From Chloroflexota bacterium (lineage in GTDB: Bacteria; Chloroflexota; Anaerolineae; Promineifilales; Promineifilaceae): 61,617 nt of DNA. Numbering within the stretch: the first letter of the stretch is position 1; every line of letters begins with the position of its first letter. Both the position numbers and the translations under genes were made by a program. The stretch is taken from positions 1-61,617 of the forward strand of contig JAKQCM010000418.1 of assembly GCA_029559155.1 (NCBI GenBank), written 5' to 3'. The notes under the pieces were generated by a model, which searched no databases, was not told the DNA's origin, and saw nothing but the letters and a program-made list of their open reading frames with translations. Of this stretch, positions 51,946 to 61,561 are shown piece after piece.

Positions 51946-52701
51946 ATGTTAAAAACCGATCTTGTTTCTTATTTGGACAGTTATCTGCGTATAGCCGAGT
52001 TTAAAGATTATGGACCGCAAGGATTACAGCTAGAGGCCAGCGGCGACACCGTCGGTAAAATTGCGTTATCCGTTGATGCTGCGCCGCCGGTCATTCTGGC
52101 GGCCGCCGAATGGGGCGCCGATTTGCTGTTGGTGCATCATGGCATTCTTTGGCGCAGTGTTGAGCGGTTGGCCGGTCCATTAGGGCGGCGGGTGCGTCTG
52201 CTGGTACAGCAGAACATGCACTTGTATGCCGCGCATCTGGCTTTGGATGGACATCCTGAGGTCGGCAATAACGCTGTGCTGGCCCGACTATTGGGTGTGG
52301 CGGTAAATGATTGGTGGTGTGCGCCAATGGGACAGCCGATTGGTGTTTGGGGGCGAGTAACGGCCGTTACCCCGCTTCCCCAATTCGTCCAAACAATTGA
52401 ACGCCAGTTGCACACAACCGCCCGTGTTCTGGCACACGGCCCGCAAACCGTCTCTCAGGTAGCCATTCTCTCTGGTTTTGGCGCGGATCAGGCCAGCGCT
52501 GCCCAGGCATTGGGCTGCGACACCCTGCTAACCGGCGAAACGTCTCACGCCAATTATTGGGCCGCCGCCGATTATGGCCTGAACATCATCTATGCCGGTC
52601 ATTACGCCACCGAAACGGTGGGCGTTCAGGCGCTTGGTCAACATCTAGGCGCAAAGTTTGATCTGGAAACGAAATTTTTTGATTTCCCGACGGCCATGTA
52701 A
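51946..52701 (+). CDS. Nif3-like dinuclear metal centre protein
   Basis: The 251-residue protein belongs to the NIF3/YqfO (GTP cyclohydrolase 1 type 2-like) family. Features: DYGPQGLQLEASGDTVGKIALSVDAAPPVILAA, the metal-binding LLLVHHGILW (two His), AHLALDGHPEVGNNAVLARLLG, and near the end LLTGETSHANYWAAADYGLNIIYAGHYATE with the remaining ligands. Biochemical function is not settled for the family. Start 51946 (MLKTDL) is preferred over an upstream TTG at 51934. Confidence 0.9.
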   Translation: MLKTDLVSYLDSYLRIAEFKDYGPQGLQLEASGDTVGKIALSVDAAPPVILAAAEWGADLLLVHHGILWRSVERLAGPLGRRVRLLVQQNMHLYAAHLALDGHPEVGNNAVLARLLGVAVNDWWCAPMGQPIGVWGRVTAVTPLPQFVQTIERQLHTTARVLAHGPQTVSQVAILSGFGADQASAAQALGCDTLLTGETSHANYWAAADYGLNIIYAGHYATETVGVQALGQHLGAKFDLETKFFDFPTAM

Positions 52702-52782
52702 ACGGCCGTTTCCCATTTTTACCACCGACCTGAATTTCTCAATATCAAGTCATAGGCTTTTTTACGCCCTAAAGGAGAAAAA

Positions 52783-53964
52783 ATGAGTAACCACCGCACG
52801 GATTGGATTTCTGAGGAGATTGCCGGTCTAAAAGAAGCCGGGCTGTTCAACGTCATCCGCACCATCGATTCGCCGATGGACGCCCGGGTGAAAATTGACG
52901 GCCGTTACCTGCTCAACTTCTGCGCCAACAATTACCTCGGCCTGGCTAATCACCCCCGGCTGCGGCAAGCCGCGCAACAAGGCATCGACGCCTACGGCGT
53001 TGGCCCTGGCGCAGTTCGCAGCATCGCCGGAACCATGTCTTTGCATATTGAATTGGAGAAGCGCCTGGCTGAATTTAAACGCGCCGCCGCCTGCATTACC
53101 TTCCAAAGCGGCTTTACGGCCAATCTAGCCACCATCCCGGCCCTGGTTGGCCGCGATGACGTAATTTTTTCTGATGAACTGAATCACGCCAGCATCATCG
53201 ATGGCTCGCGACTGAGCCGCGCTACCATTGTCCGTTATGCGCACAACGACACAGCAGACTTACGCCGCAAAATCGAGGAAACCACAGGATACGGCCGTCG
53301 CCTCATCATAACCGATGGCGTATTTAGCATGGATGGCGATATTGCCCCGCTAGACAAAATTTGCGACATCGCCAATGAATACGACATTTTGCTGATGGTA
53401 GACGACGCCCACGGCGAAGGTGTGTTGGGCGAAGGTGGACGCGGGATTGTGGATCATTTTGGGCTGCACGGCCGTGTCGATGTCGAAGTTGGCACCCTCA
53501 GCAAAGCGTTTGGCGCTGTAGGCGGGCTGGTGGCCGGGCGGCAAGAAATAATCGACTGGCTGCGGCAGCGGGGACGGCCGTTCCTCTTCTCCAGCGCCAT
53601 GACCGTGCCAGACGTTGCCGCCTGCCTGGAAGCCGTCAACGTCCTGCAAGAATCCACAGAACTCGTAGACAAACTTTGGGCCAACGCCAAACTCTTCAGA
53701 GAAGCCATGCAGTCATTCGGCTTCGATACCGGATTTAGTCAGACGCCCATCGTCCCCGTCATGTTAGGCGATGCCAAACTCGCCCAAACCTTCAGCCGCC
53801 GGCTCTTCGAAGAAGGCGTGTTTGCCATGGCCATTGGCTACCCCACCGTGCCCCAAGGCAAAGCTCGCGTCCGGGTAATGAACTCGGCCGCGCACAGCCC
53901 AGACGATCTGGAAGAAGCGTTGGCCGTCTTTGAAAAAGTCGGTAAAGAGCTTGCCGTCATTTAA
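52783..53964 (+). CDS. kbl: Glycine C-acetyltransferase (2-amino-3-ketobutyrate CoA ligase)
   Basis: The 393-residue PLP enzyme of the alpha-oxoamine synthase family converts 2-amino-3-oxobutyrate and CoA to glycine and acetyl-CoA in threonine breakdown. Seen: [54 protein letters not shown], the PLP lysine in [12 protein letters not shown] (about residue 244), FSSAMTVPD and [27 protein letters not shown] lies directly before ATG. Threonine dehydrogenase, its usual partner, is absent from the window. A bidirectional terminator follows. Confidence 0.93.
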   Translation: MSNHRTDWISEEIAGLKEAGLFNVIRTIDSPMDARVKIDGRYLLNFCANNYLGLANHPRLRQAAQQGIDAYGVGPGAVRSIAGTMSLHIELEKRLAEFKRAAACITFQSGFTANLATIPALVGRDDVIFSDELNHASIIDGSRLSRATIVRYAHNDTADLRRKIEETTGYGRRLIITDGVFSMDGDIAPLDKICDIANEYDILLMVDDAHGEGVLGEGGRGIVDHFGLHGRVDVEVGTLSKAFGAVGGLVAGRQEIIDWLRQRGRPFLFSSAMTVPDVAACLEAVNVLQESTELVDKLWANAKLFREAMQSFGFDTGFSQTPIVPVMLGDAKLAQTFSRRLFEEGVFAMAIGYPTVPQGKARVRVMNSAAHSPDDLEEALAVFEKVGKELAVI

Positions 53965-53976
53965 CCAAAAGAAAAA

Positions 53977-54012
53977 GCCGCCATTGTCTCTAAACCCAAT
54001 GGCGGCTTTTTT
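53977..54012. terminator. Bidirectional terminator between kbl and the minus-strand hypothetical gene
   Basis: GCCGCCATTG (53977-53986) pairs with CAATGGCGGC (53997-54006) around 10 nt. T6 follows on the plus strand and TTTTTCTTTT on the minus strand. Confidence 0.92.
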
Positions 54013-54042
54013 CTACGATCTATCACGTATTGGAGGGCAGAT

Positions 54043-54411
54043 CTATTGCTTCATTACATTATTCCCATTCGGCGTGTGTTCCGGCTGCCGATGGATTAAT
54101 TCATCTAAAAACGCCTGACGTAAGTTGGCGTTGGTGATGAGCTTCTGGAAAAAAGCCGGATAATTAGAACCCAAATCATCCCCCTTTAACGCAGCTTGAG
54201 CCACAATAGAAAGCCATTCGTTATCTTCATTAGTCAGCGGGGGCGCGTGCCAACGCGACACAGGCAGCAGGGCCAAAAACTCATCGCCGGCTTCCGGCCA
54301 CACATTGAGGCGTAGCAGCGTTTCTCGTAAATCGGTCACATCTGCTTTTGTATTATCGGCAGGTCGTGTGGGTCGTAAAATTGGATTCAAAGCAGTATCC
54401 ATAATCAACAT
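54043..54411 (-). CDS. Conserved-looking hypothetical protein
   Basis: A 122-residue protein with AAGGGGG about 10 bp before its ATG. No membrane segment or known domain. The stretch YPAFFQKLITNANLRQAFLDEL near residues 84-105 looks like a helical motif of proteins that pack a Leu/Phe-rich helix pair, and it is the most protein-like part. The N-terminus is rich in Asn, Pro and Thr. The terminator just past its stop supports a real transcript. The 188-bp gap upstream of it (54412-54599) holds no convincing gene. Confidence 0.6.
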   Translation of the reverse strand: MLIMDTALNPILRPTRPADNTKADVTDLRETLLRLNVWPEAGDEFLALLPVSRWHAPPLTNEDNEWLSIVAQAALKGDDLGSNYPAFFQKLITNANLRQAFLDELIHRQPEHTPNGNNVMKQ

Positions 54412-54599
54412 GTTAGATGACCCCCTTCGTCATTAAATTCCATTACTGCTGATACTGGTAGTTGATGGTACATAACTTACAATCCCTCTTGGTTGGGGGA
54501 GTGTCTGTACTATAACAAACTTACCGATCATAAGTGGATAGGAATCTTGGACTATGGCGGCCAGTTCATGCTCTTGACGCCTATCACCTTTTCGCCGGT

Positions 54600-56012
54600 T
54601 TACCCGATGGCAAAGGCCTGGCCCAATTCCGGTACGGTGACATTGAGAAACCCTTGTTCTTCTTGCAAAGCATTGGCAAAGGAGAAAGCCGCCTCTTCTT
54701 CGCCGTGGACGATGAAGGTGTGCTGTGGCGGCTTTTGCAAGTGACCGGTCCAGGCTAGCAGTTCACGGCGATCCGCGTGGGCGCTGAAGCCGTTGATGGT
54801 TTCTACCTGGGCTTTTAGTTGGTATTCCTCGCCAAATATCTTGACGATGGGTTGTTTTTCTACCAATCTGCGGCCCAGTGTGTCTGGCGCTTGCCAGCCA
54901 ACGATCAAGATGGTGTTGCGGGGATCTTCGACGTTGTTTTTGAGGTGGTGAAGGATGCGCCCGGCTTCCGCCATGCCGCTGGCGCTGATAATAACGGCCG
55001 GTTCGCGTAGGAAGTTTAATTCTTTCGATTCGCTTGTGGTGCGAGTGTAGCGCATCATGTCGAAGCCAAAGGGGTCGCTGCCATGATTGGCAAGCATAAA
55101 TTGGGCGATTTCTTCGTCGTAGGATTCCGGGTGCAGGCGGTAAATGCCGGTGGCGTCGATGGCTAATGGGCTGTCCACGTAGATGGGCAGGTTCGGGGGG
55201 ATGTCTCGTGATTCGACTAATTTATGGATGCGATAAACCAATTCTTGGGTACGACCTACGGCAAAGGCCGGCACAATTAACTTGCCGCCGCGCGCATAGG
55301 TGGCGTTGATGATTTTTTCCAGCTTGTCGCTGGCTTCTTCGAGAGCTGGATGGAGGCGGTTGCCATAAGTGCTTTCAATGATGAGGATGTCGGCGCGGTC
55401 AATGAAGGTGGGATCGCGCAGAATGGGCCGGTCGGGGCGGCCTAAGTCGCCGCTGAATACGAGGCGAACATCTTGCCCGGTGGCCTGGTCTTCAATATCC
55501 AGCATGACGATGGCGGAGCCAAGGATGTGCCCGGCGTCGAGGAAGGTGAGGGTGATGCCGGGCAGCAGTTTGAAGGGACGGCCGTATCCAATGCCTACAA
55601 AATGCTTCAGACATTCGATGGCATCTTCCACAGTGTAGATGGGGGCGAGCAGCGGTAGATTTTTGCGCGCTCTTTTTTTGTTCAGGTATTGAATATCGTA
55701 GTTTTGGATGTTGGCGCTGTCGCGCAGCATGATGGCGCACAGGTCGCGGGTAGCGTAGGTGCAGACGATGTCGCCGCGAAAACCGCTTTTGACCAGATTG
55801 GGCACGTTGCCGCTGTGATCGATGTGGGCATGGGAAAGGACCAGAACGTCGATGTCGGCGGCATTAAAGGGCAGGTTTTGATTACGCTGGTAACTTGCCT
55901 GGCGGGAGCCTTGATAGAGACCGCAGTCAAGCAGAATTTTACGGCCGTTTACCGTCAGCAGATGTTGTGATCCAGTAACCGTGCGCACCGCGCCATGAAA
56001 TTGAATATCCAT
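54600..56012 (-). CDS. Metallo-beta-lactamase/beta-CASP RNA-processing nuclease
   Basis: The 470-residue protein belongs to the CPSF73-like MBL/beta-CASP family of RNA nucleases. It shows MDIQFHGAVRTVTGSQHLL, LLDCGLYQGSR, SHAHIDHSGNVPNLV (motif 2), VFSGDLGRPDRPIL (motif 4), then the beta-CASP part with ESTYGNRLH, VPAFAVGRTQELVYRIH, SASGMAEAGRILHHL and the final GFSAHADRRELLAW plus FIVHGEE. GGAGG lies before ATG 56012; the longer frame overlaps RNase D and lacks conserved sequence. RNase D lies 26 bp upstream, so two RNA nucleases are co-transcribed. Confidence 0.93.
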   Translation of the reverse strand: MDIQFHGAVRTVTGSQHLLTVNGRKILLDCGLYQGSRQASYQRNQNLPFNAADIDVLVLSHAHIDHSGNVPNLVKSGFRGDIVCTYATRDLCAIMLRDSANIQNYDIQYLNKKRARKNLPLLAPIYTVEDAIECLKHFVGIGYGRPFKLLPGITLTFLDAGHILGSAIVMLDIEDQATGQDVRLVFSGDLGRPDRPILRDPTFIDRADILIIESTYGNRLHPALEEASDKLEKIINATYARGGKLIVPAFAVGRTQELVYRIHKLVESRDIPPNLPIYVDSPLAIDATGIYRLHPESYDEEIAQFMLANHGSDPFGFDMMRYTRTTSESKELNFLREPAVIISASGMAEAGRILHHLKNNVEDPRNTILIVGWQAPDTLGRRLVEKQPIVKIFGEEYQLKAQVETINGFSAHADRRELLAWTGHLQKPPQHTFIVHGEEEAAFSFANALQEEQGFLNVTVPELGQAFAIG

Positions 56013-56038
56013 GCTGCCCTCCACTTTTATTGGGTTTG

Positions 56039-57166
56039 CTACTGGTGATTTGCCAGCAGTTTGATGATTTCGCTGCCATATGTTTGGCAGTGCCAGGCTC
56101 CGATTCCCAGTTGGATGAGTTCGTCGGTGGTGCGGGGGTTTTCGCGGGCAATCGCCCACAAGACATCGCGGCTCAGGATAACGTCGGATTCCACGCCCCG
56201 CTTTTGGGCGCGCTGTTTGCGCCAGTTATGCAGTTTTTCGTAGCGGCATAACACGTCGTCGGGCGGTCGGGACGGCCGTTTCGGCTGTTTGGGCGCTGGT
56301 CCAGATTCATTCTCGGCAATGACCCGCAGCAGCTGCCGGCCATACCGCCGCAGTTGGCCCGAAGACATGCCATAAACCTGACCCAACTCGGATAACGTAT
56401 GCGGCATCTGGCGCACAATTTCCATCATCGTGCGGTCGCCAAATATCTTAAAGAGGGGTTGATTGCGCCGTTGCGCCTCTTGATCTCGGTAAATGTTGAT
56501 GGCTTTAAGGACGGCGCGCTGCTCGCCCGACAATTCGTGAACGCCATGAATCGACCAGAAGCTCTCCGGATCAAATTCATGATTCCCCGGTTGGACTTTG
56601 GTTTGGTCCAGAAAAATTTCTTGCGCCTCGACGATTCGATTGGCGGCTTGGAGTTCACGTTCCAGGTGATCGCGCAGTTGGAGGAGGTCGTGGGTGTCGT
56701 GCTGGGCATAGGTGAGCTGCGCCGGGGATAACGGCCGTCTGCACCAGTTCGATTTTTGATATTGCTTATCTAATTTAAGACCAAATACTTTTTCCAGTAA
56801 ATTGGCCAGACCATATTGTTTATACCCAAGAATACGCGCCGCCCACATCGTATCGAACAGATTATTCAGCTCCCACTCGTATTCTCGTTTCAGCAGGATC
56901 AGATCATATTCGGCCGCATGAAAAACCTTTTCTATGGCCGGGTCGGCCAGCAATTCCCCTAAACCAGTTAAGTCTAAAGGCGCTACCGGATCAATAATAT
57001 AATCTTGGGTCGGAATAGAAATCTGGATAAGACAAACCCGCTCCCGATAGGCGTACATGCTGTTGGCTTCCAGATCGATGGCAAAACGAGATTCCTGTCT
57101 TAGGGCGGTGAGGCACTCTTGCCAACTGGTCTGCGTGGTTATCAATTTGTGGGGTGGCAACGGCAC
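56039..57166 (-). CDS. rnd: RNase D-like 3'-5' exonuclease with HRDC domains
   Basis: 375 residues from GTG 57166, which has CGGAG 8 bp upstream; the frame reaches back to a TTG at 57253 that lies on top of the promoter. The DEDDy exonuclease motifs are ExoI FAIDLEANSMYAYRERVCLIQIS, ExoII KVFHAAEYDLILLKREY and ExoIII YAQHDTHDLLQLRDHLE. Two HRDC-type helical regions follow (QRAVLKAINIYRDQEAQRRNQPLFKIFGDRTM, LCRYEKLHNWRKQRAQKRGVESDVILSRDVLWAIARENPRT). RNase D trims 3' ends of tRNA and other stable RNAs. Confidence 0.92.
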   Translation of the reverse strand: MPLPPHKLITTQTSWQECLTALRQESRFAIDLEANSMYAYRERVCLIQISIPTQDYIIDPVAPLDLTGLGELLADPAIEKVFHAAEYDLILLKREYEWELNNLFDTMWAARILGYKQYGLANLLEKVFGLKLDKQYQKSNWCRRPLSPAQLTYAQHDTHDLLQLRDHLERELQAANRIVEAQEIFLDQTKVQPGNHEFDPESFWSIHGVHELSGEQRAVLKAINIYRDQEAQRRNQPLFKIFGDRTMMEIVRQMPHTLSELGQVYGMSSGQLRRYGRQLLRVIAENESGPAPKQPKRPSRPPDDVLCRYEKLHNWRKQRAQKRGVESDVILSRDVLWAIARENPRTTDELIQLGIGAWHCQTYGSEIIKLLANHQ

Positions 57167-57255
57167 AAACAATCTCCGTTTAGTATGATAGCTAGGATGG
57201 CAGTGGATGGTATGCACTATGGATTTTAAATTTACCATCCTGAATTTCAACAAAC

Positions 57256-57264
57256 ATTATACCA
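57256..57264 (-). promoter_or_regulatory. Extended -10 promoter of the RNase D-beta-CASP operon
   Basis: TGGTATAAT on the minus strand is an extended -10 element. It lies 89 bp before GTG 57166 and supports that start. Confidence 0.6.
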
Positions 57265-57407
57265 TTTGTGTCAAATAGAGCGATGATTGGGAGAAGGCCG
57301 GTTGGCAACATAAGAAATTCCCGCTTAGTTAATGTGAAAATTAAGGCAGTAGGTGTAACAATAGGGAAGTAATCCCATTTAGATTTTAAGTATTGGTGAG
57401 TTGATAG

Positions 57408-58694
57408 ATGAATACAATAGCCAGAGTGCTCTACATAGAAGATGATAACGACAGCCGTCGATTGGTTTCTCGTGTGCTGCGTAATTCAGGATATGAGGTG
57501 GTGTTGGCGTCTGATGGCCTGGAGGGGGTTACAATGGCGCGAACGACACAGCCACATCTGGTGTTAATGGATATCAACTTGCCTAACATGGATGGTCGGG
57601 CTGTGACCACCCGCCTGCGCAGCCTGCCCAATCTGGAGACGGTGCCAATAGTGGCCCTGACGGCGAACAATTCGCCGGGCAGCCGCGAATTGGCGCTGGC
57701 TGCCGGCTGCACGGGATACCTCACCAAGCCGATCGACGTGGATGCTTTGCCGGATGAAGTGGATGCGTTTTTACACGGCCGTATCCAGACCCTCACCGAC
57801 ACAGTCCGTTACGAACAACTGCAACGCCACGCGCAAGATATGGTCACCCAATTGGAGGATAAGCTGCGTGAGCTGGAAAAAACCAACCAGCGCCTTTACC
57901 GCCTGGATCGGTTGAAAAGCGATTTTATTACCCTGGCGTCGCACGAACTGCGTACGCCGCTGACCCTGGTAAGCGGGTGCGCGCAACTGCTAGACATGCA
58001 AATTCGGCAGTTGAAGGATGAAGACCAGAGTGGGTTGGTGGATTGGCAACGGCCGTTAACCTCTGTGGAAAAAATGATTCGGGGCATGGCCCGCCTGGCG
58101 CAAGTGGTGGATGAAATCATCGGCATTTCTCGCATTGCCACCAACCGCCTGGACCTTTACCTGGAGGCAGTTTCTTTGGCCGACCTGGTTAATGCCATTG
58201 TGGGTGAAATGCAGCCGGTGTGCGCGAAACGCTCCATAGAAATTGAAGTCACCGGGCTGCAAAGCCTGCCGCCGATCCAGGGGGATAAGGAACATTTGCA
58301 CACGGCCGTTACCAACGTCATCGAAAACGCCATCAAGTTCACCCCCGACGACCACTCGATTTTCATTTCCGGCTCCACCGAAGCGGGCACCGTCATGCTG
58401 CACATCCAAGATTCCGGCATTGGCATCGCCCCTGAAGATCAGCCCTATATTTTCGATCAGTTCTACATTGTCGGCTCCATCGACCATCATTCCAGCAGCA
58501 AATCGTCATTCTTGGGCGGTGGATTGGGGGTAGGGTTGGCTGTGGCCAGGGGGATTATTCAGGCGCATAACGGCCGTATCTGGGTAGAAAGCTCCGGCCA
58601 GAATTTCACCACCCTCCCCGGCAGCACCTTCCACATCCTCCTCCCCACGGCCGTCACGGCCAGCGAAACGCCGAAGTCAACCGCTATCGGTTAA
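57408..58694 (+). CDS. Receiver-first histidine kinase
   Basis: The 428-residue cytoplasmic protein has a receiver domain at its N-terminus (residues 1-125: VLYIEDDNDSRRLVSRVL, Asp in HLVLMDINLPNMDGRAV, ALTANN, Lys in GYLTKPIDVD), a coiled-coil linker (about 135-170), a HisKA domain with FITLASHELRTPLTLVSG (phospho-His about 182) and an HATPase domain (VIENAIKFTPDD, IQDSGIGIAPEDQPYIFDQFY, GLGVGLAVARGIIQAHNGRIWVESS). The order receiver-kinase suggests that input comes from another kinase rather than directly from a ligand. It is a single-gene unit ending 4 bp before the convergent epimerase gene. Confidence 0.92.
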   Translation: MNTIARVLYIEDDNDSRRLVSRVLRNSGYEVVLASDGLEGVTMARTTQPHLVLMDINLPNMDGRAVTTRLRSLPNLETVPIVALTANNSPGSRELALAAGCTGYLTKPIDVDALPDEVDAFLHGRIQTLTDTVRYEQLQRHAQDMVTQLEDKLRELEKTNQRLYRLDRLKSDFITLASHELRTPLTLVSGCAQLLDMQIRQLKDEDQSGLVDWQRPLTSVEKMIRGMARLAQVVDEIIGISRIATNRLDLYLEAVSLADLVNAIVGEMQPVCAKRSIEIEVTGLQSLPPIQGDKEHLHTAVTNVIENAIKFTPDDHSIFISGSTEAGTVMLHIQDSGIGIAPEDQPYIFDQFYIVGSIDHHSSSKSSFLGGGLGVGLAVARGIIQAHNGRIWVESSGQNFTTLPGSTFHILLPTAVTASETPKSTAIG

Positions 58695-58698
58695 CCGC

Positions 58699-59655
58699 TC
58701 ATGGCGCTTTCGCGGCATACCACTCCCAAAACCGCTGCACGCCTTCCGCAACCGAAACCTTAGGATCATACCCCAACAATCTCCGCGCTTTGGAAATATC
58801 CGCCTGATTTAAGACAAAATCGGCCGCCGGTTTGGGTTTGTTGATCAGATTCGCCTGGCGTCCGGCCAGCGTCTCGATCATCGTCACAAAATCGCGCAGC
58901 AGCGTCGGTTCGCCGCGCCCCAGGTTAATGATCTCATACCCCAACGGCCGATCGAGCGCCGCCACCACGCCGTCGGTGGTGTCATCCACGTAGGTCCAAT
59001 CGCGGTACATTTGCCCGCCTTCATACAGCGGCACCTGAATGCCCTTGGTCACGCTTTCCGCCAGCAAATAAGCCATCATATCCGGCCGGCCGCTGGGGCC
59101 ATAAACCGTGAAGAAGCGCACCACAGTAAAATTCAGACCAAACAAATGGTGGTAAGAGTGACCTAGAATTTCGGCCCCTCGTTTGGCGGCGGCGTAAGGT
59201 TGTAAAACGCGGTCACAGGGGTCTGTTTCCACAAAAGGGACCACTTGGGTATTGCCATACACAGAGGAAGTGGAGGCAAAGACGAAGTTTTGCACGCCGC
59301 CGGCCGCCAACGCGGCATCCATCAGGTTTTGCGTGCCGTTCAGGTCTACCTGCACGTACAGCGCCGGATATTTAACGGCGTTGCGCACGCCGGCCAGGGC
59401 GGCCAAATGGGCGACCGCCTCGAATTTTTCTTCCGCGAAGATGGTCAACATGCGTTCCCGGTCGGTGATGTCGGCCTGGATCATTTTGAAGTTGGCGAAT
59501 GGGGCCAGGGTTTGGGCACGGCCGTATTTCCGTTCCGAGTCGTACACAATGTCGTTAAAATTATCCAACCCCACGACATCATCGCCGCGTTGGGCGAGTT
59601 TGGCGGCCAAATGGCTGCCAATAAAACCGGCCGCGCCGGTAACCAATACCTTCAT
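58699..59655 (-). CDS. NAD-dependent nucleotide-sugar epimerase/dehydratase (UDP-glucuronate 4-epimerase-like)
   Basis: The 318-residue extended SDR enzyme has the NAD-binding VTGAAGFIGSHLAAKLAQRG, HLAALAGVRNAVKYPALYVQVDLNGTQNLMDAA, FASTSSVYGN, catalytic PYAAAKRGAEIL (Tyr-x3-Lys), VVRFFTVYGPSGRPDMM and YRDWTYVDDTTDGVV. The ALAGVR and TVYGPxGRPDMA patterns are typical of UDP-glucuronate 4-epimerases. It would supply sugars for surface glycans. GAGAGGG lies before ATG. Confidence 0.9.
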   Translation of the reverse strand: MKVLVTGAAGFIGSHLAAKLAQRGDDVVGLDNFNDIVYDSERKYGRAQTLAPFANFKMIQADITDRERMLTIFAEEKFEAVAHLAALAGVRNAVKYPALYVQVDLNGTQNLMDAALAAGGVQNFVFASTSSVYGNTQVVPFVETDPCDRVLQPYAAAKRGAEILGHSYHHLFGLNFTVVRFFTVYGPSGRPDMMAYLLAESVTKGIQVPLYEGGQMYRDWTYVDDTTDGVVAALDRPLGYEIINLGRGEPTLLRDFVTMIETLAGRQANLINKPKPAADFVLNQADISKARRLLGYDPKVSVAEGVQRFWEWYAAKAP

Positions 59656-59688
59656 GTTATACCCTCTCGTTTGTTATGACTGGCTGAT

Positions 59689-61428
59689 TCAGACGGCAAT
59701 GTTTTCCGCTTCTGTGGCCCGCATATCTTGGACCATAAGCTGCAAACTGCGACGGCCGTTCCACTCATTCACCCCCACCGTGTACACCAGGTCTACATAC
59801 TGCGGCATATGCGCCGCCCATGCCCCCTGCCGAAACGCAATCGCGCCCAATTCACGGTAGCCGCCCGCGGCCGATCCCACCGCCTTAAACTGCAAATGCG
59901 ACCCATCCTGCCCCACCACACGGTGGCTGAGCACCTCCACATGCCGGCTCATAAACACCGGCGTCGGGTTCGCATACCCCGTCGGTTCCAACGGAGCAAG
60001 ACTTTCGACCAGCGCCCAATCAACGACGTCCAGGTCGATCTCCGCGTCGACGGTGAGTGTTGGATACAAATCCAGGCCGTCTAGTTTGCTGGCCGCGATG
60101 GCCGTCATTCGAGCCACAAAAGCGTCTAAATTTTCATTACGCACCGTAAACCCGGCCGCCTGCGCATGGCCGCCGTGGCGCACCAGCAAATCGGCCACCT
60201 CGTCCAGGGCGTCCGTAATGTGAAATTCAGGAATCGATCGGCACGACCCCCGGCTTTCTTCCTCGCCCATCTCCATGATGATGGCCGGGCGGTAATACAC
60301 TTCCGCCAGCCGGCTGGCCACCAACCCGACCACACCCGACACAAACCCGGCGTCGGCGGCGATGAGGATGGGGGCGTCCGGCTGAATCAGACCTTCCGCT
60401 TTGGCGGTTAATTCGGCCGTCAGGCGCTGGCGCTGTTGGTTCAGTTCGTTTAATTTGGCGGCAAACTGGTTGGCTTGCGGCCGGTTGTTGATGGCTAAGA
60501 GCCGGGCCGCGTCATAAGCATGGGCCAGCCGTCCGGCCGCGTTGATGCGCGGCCCCAGACCAAAAGCAATCGACTCGGCCGAAAGTTGGCCGGGCTTCAG
60601 GCGGGCCACTTCTGCCAGAGCGGCGACGCCGGGACGGCGCGCTTCGTTTAATACCACCAGCCCATCGGTTACCAACTGGCGGTTTTCGCCGAGTAAGGGG
60701 GCCAGATCGGCCACAGTGCCGATGGCCACCAGATCGAGCAGGTCGCGTTCGTTGAATTGGGCGCGGTCGGGCAGGGTCTGGCGCAGCGCCTGGGCCAGTT
60801 TGTAGGCAATGCCCACGCCGGCCAACATGGTTTCCGGATAAGCGGAGGACGGCCGTTTCGGGTTAATCACCGCCAGCGCCGGGGGCAGCTCTCGCCCCAA
60901 ACTGTGGTGGTCGGTGACGATCATGTCCAGGCCGATGTCGCGGGCGTGGGCCACCTCGGCCACCGAGCGAATGCCGCAGTCCACGCTGATCACCAGACTG
61001 GCGTTGAACTCTTCTTTGATTTTGCTCAGCGCTTCCACGTTCAGGCCATACCCCTCATCTACCCGGTCGGGAATGTAAGGGCGCACTTTATCGCGGTCCA
61101 GGCCGCAGCCGCGCAGCGCTTCCGTCAGCAGCACCGTCGAGGTCACGCCGTCGGCGTCGAAATCGCCGTAAACCACGACGGTTTCTTCGTTTTCGATGGC
61201 TTGCCGGATGCGGGCCACCGCTTTGTCCATGTCTGCCAGCAGGAACGGATCGCTGTTTTCCAGGTAGCGATGCTCGACAAAGGCTTGCAAATGGGCCGGG
61301 TCGACGATGCCCCGGTTATAAAGCACCTGGAGTAAGACGGGGTTGATGTGGCTAAGTTGTGTTTGAATGGCGGCGGGCGCCGGGGGCGCAACCAGCCACC
61401 TGTTGGGTCGAATGCTGTCTGGTCTCAT
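59689..61428 (-). CDS. recJ: Single-stranded-DNA-specific exonuclease RecJ
   Basis: The 579-residue enzyme digests single-stranded DNA 5' to 3' in recombination and repair. DHH-domain motifs: VVYGDFDADGVTSTVLL (about residue 82), LVISVDCGIRS, DMIVTDHHSLGRELP, LVAIGTVADLAPL, FGLGPRINAAGRL. The DHHA1 domain has the RHGGHAQAAGFTV motif, and an OB-like C-terminal region follows. Length is normal for the family. A short intergenic region separates it from the divergent transposase-like start. Confidence 0.95.
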   Translation of the reverse strand: MRPDSIRPNRWLVAPPAPAAIQTQLSHINPVLLQVLYNRGIVDPAHLQAFVEHRYLENSDPFLLADMDKAVARIRQAIENEETVVVYGDFDADGVTSTVLLTEALRGCGLDRDKVRPYIPDRVDEGYGLNVEALSKIKEEFNASLVISVDCGIRSVAEVAHARDIGLDMIVTDHHSLGRELPPALAVINPKRPSSAYPETMLAGVGIAYKLAQALRQTLPDRAQFNERDLLDLVAIGTVADLAPLLGENRQLVTDGLVVLNEARRPGVAALAEVARLKPGQLSAESIAFGLGPRINAAGRLAHAYDAARLLAINNRPQANQFAAKLNELNQQRQRLTAELTAKAEGLIQPDAPILIAADAGFVSGVVGLVASRLAEVYYRPAIIMEMGEEESRGSCRSIPEFHITDALDEVADLLVRHGGHAQAAGFTVRNENLDAFVARMTAIAASKLDGLDLYPTLTVDAEIDLDVVDWALVESLAPLEPTGYANPTPVFMSRHVEVLSHRVVGQDGSHLQFKAVGSAAGGYRELGAIAFRQGAWAAHMPQYVDLVYTVGVNEWNGRRSLQLMVQDMRATEAENIAV

Positions 61429-61561
61429 AATGGGCGAATGGTAGCACGGATGGGGGGAAGTGTAAACCGGCGCGGGAGCAGGGCAATCGCATGTCTTATG
61501 TTAACGGGATGTGGGCAAAATAACGAAAGACGTGGAATAATGGGTTAAAAAGAAGGAACCC

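Noticed and set aside
54493..54758. Plus-strand frames with ILDYGGQF resembling the start of GMP synthetase
   Set aside because: The resemblance covers only about eight residues, and the rest is antisense to the beta-CASP nuclease C-terminus.
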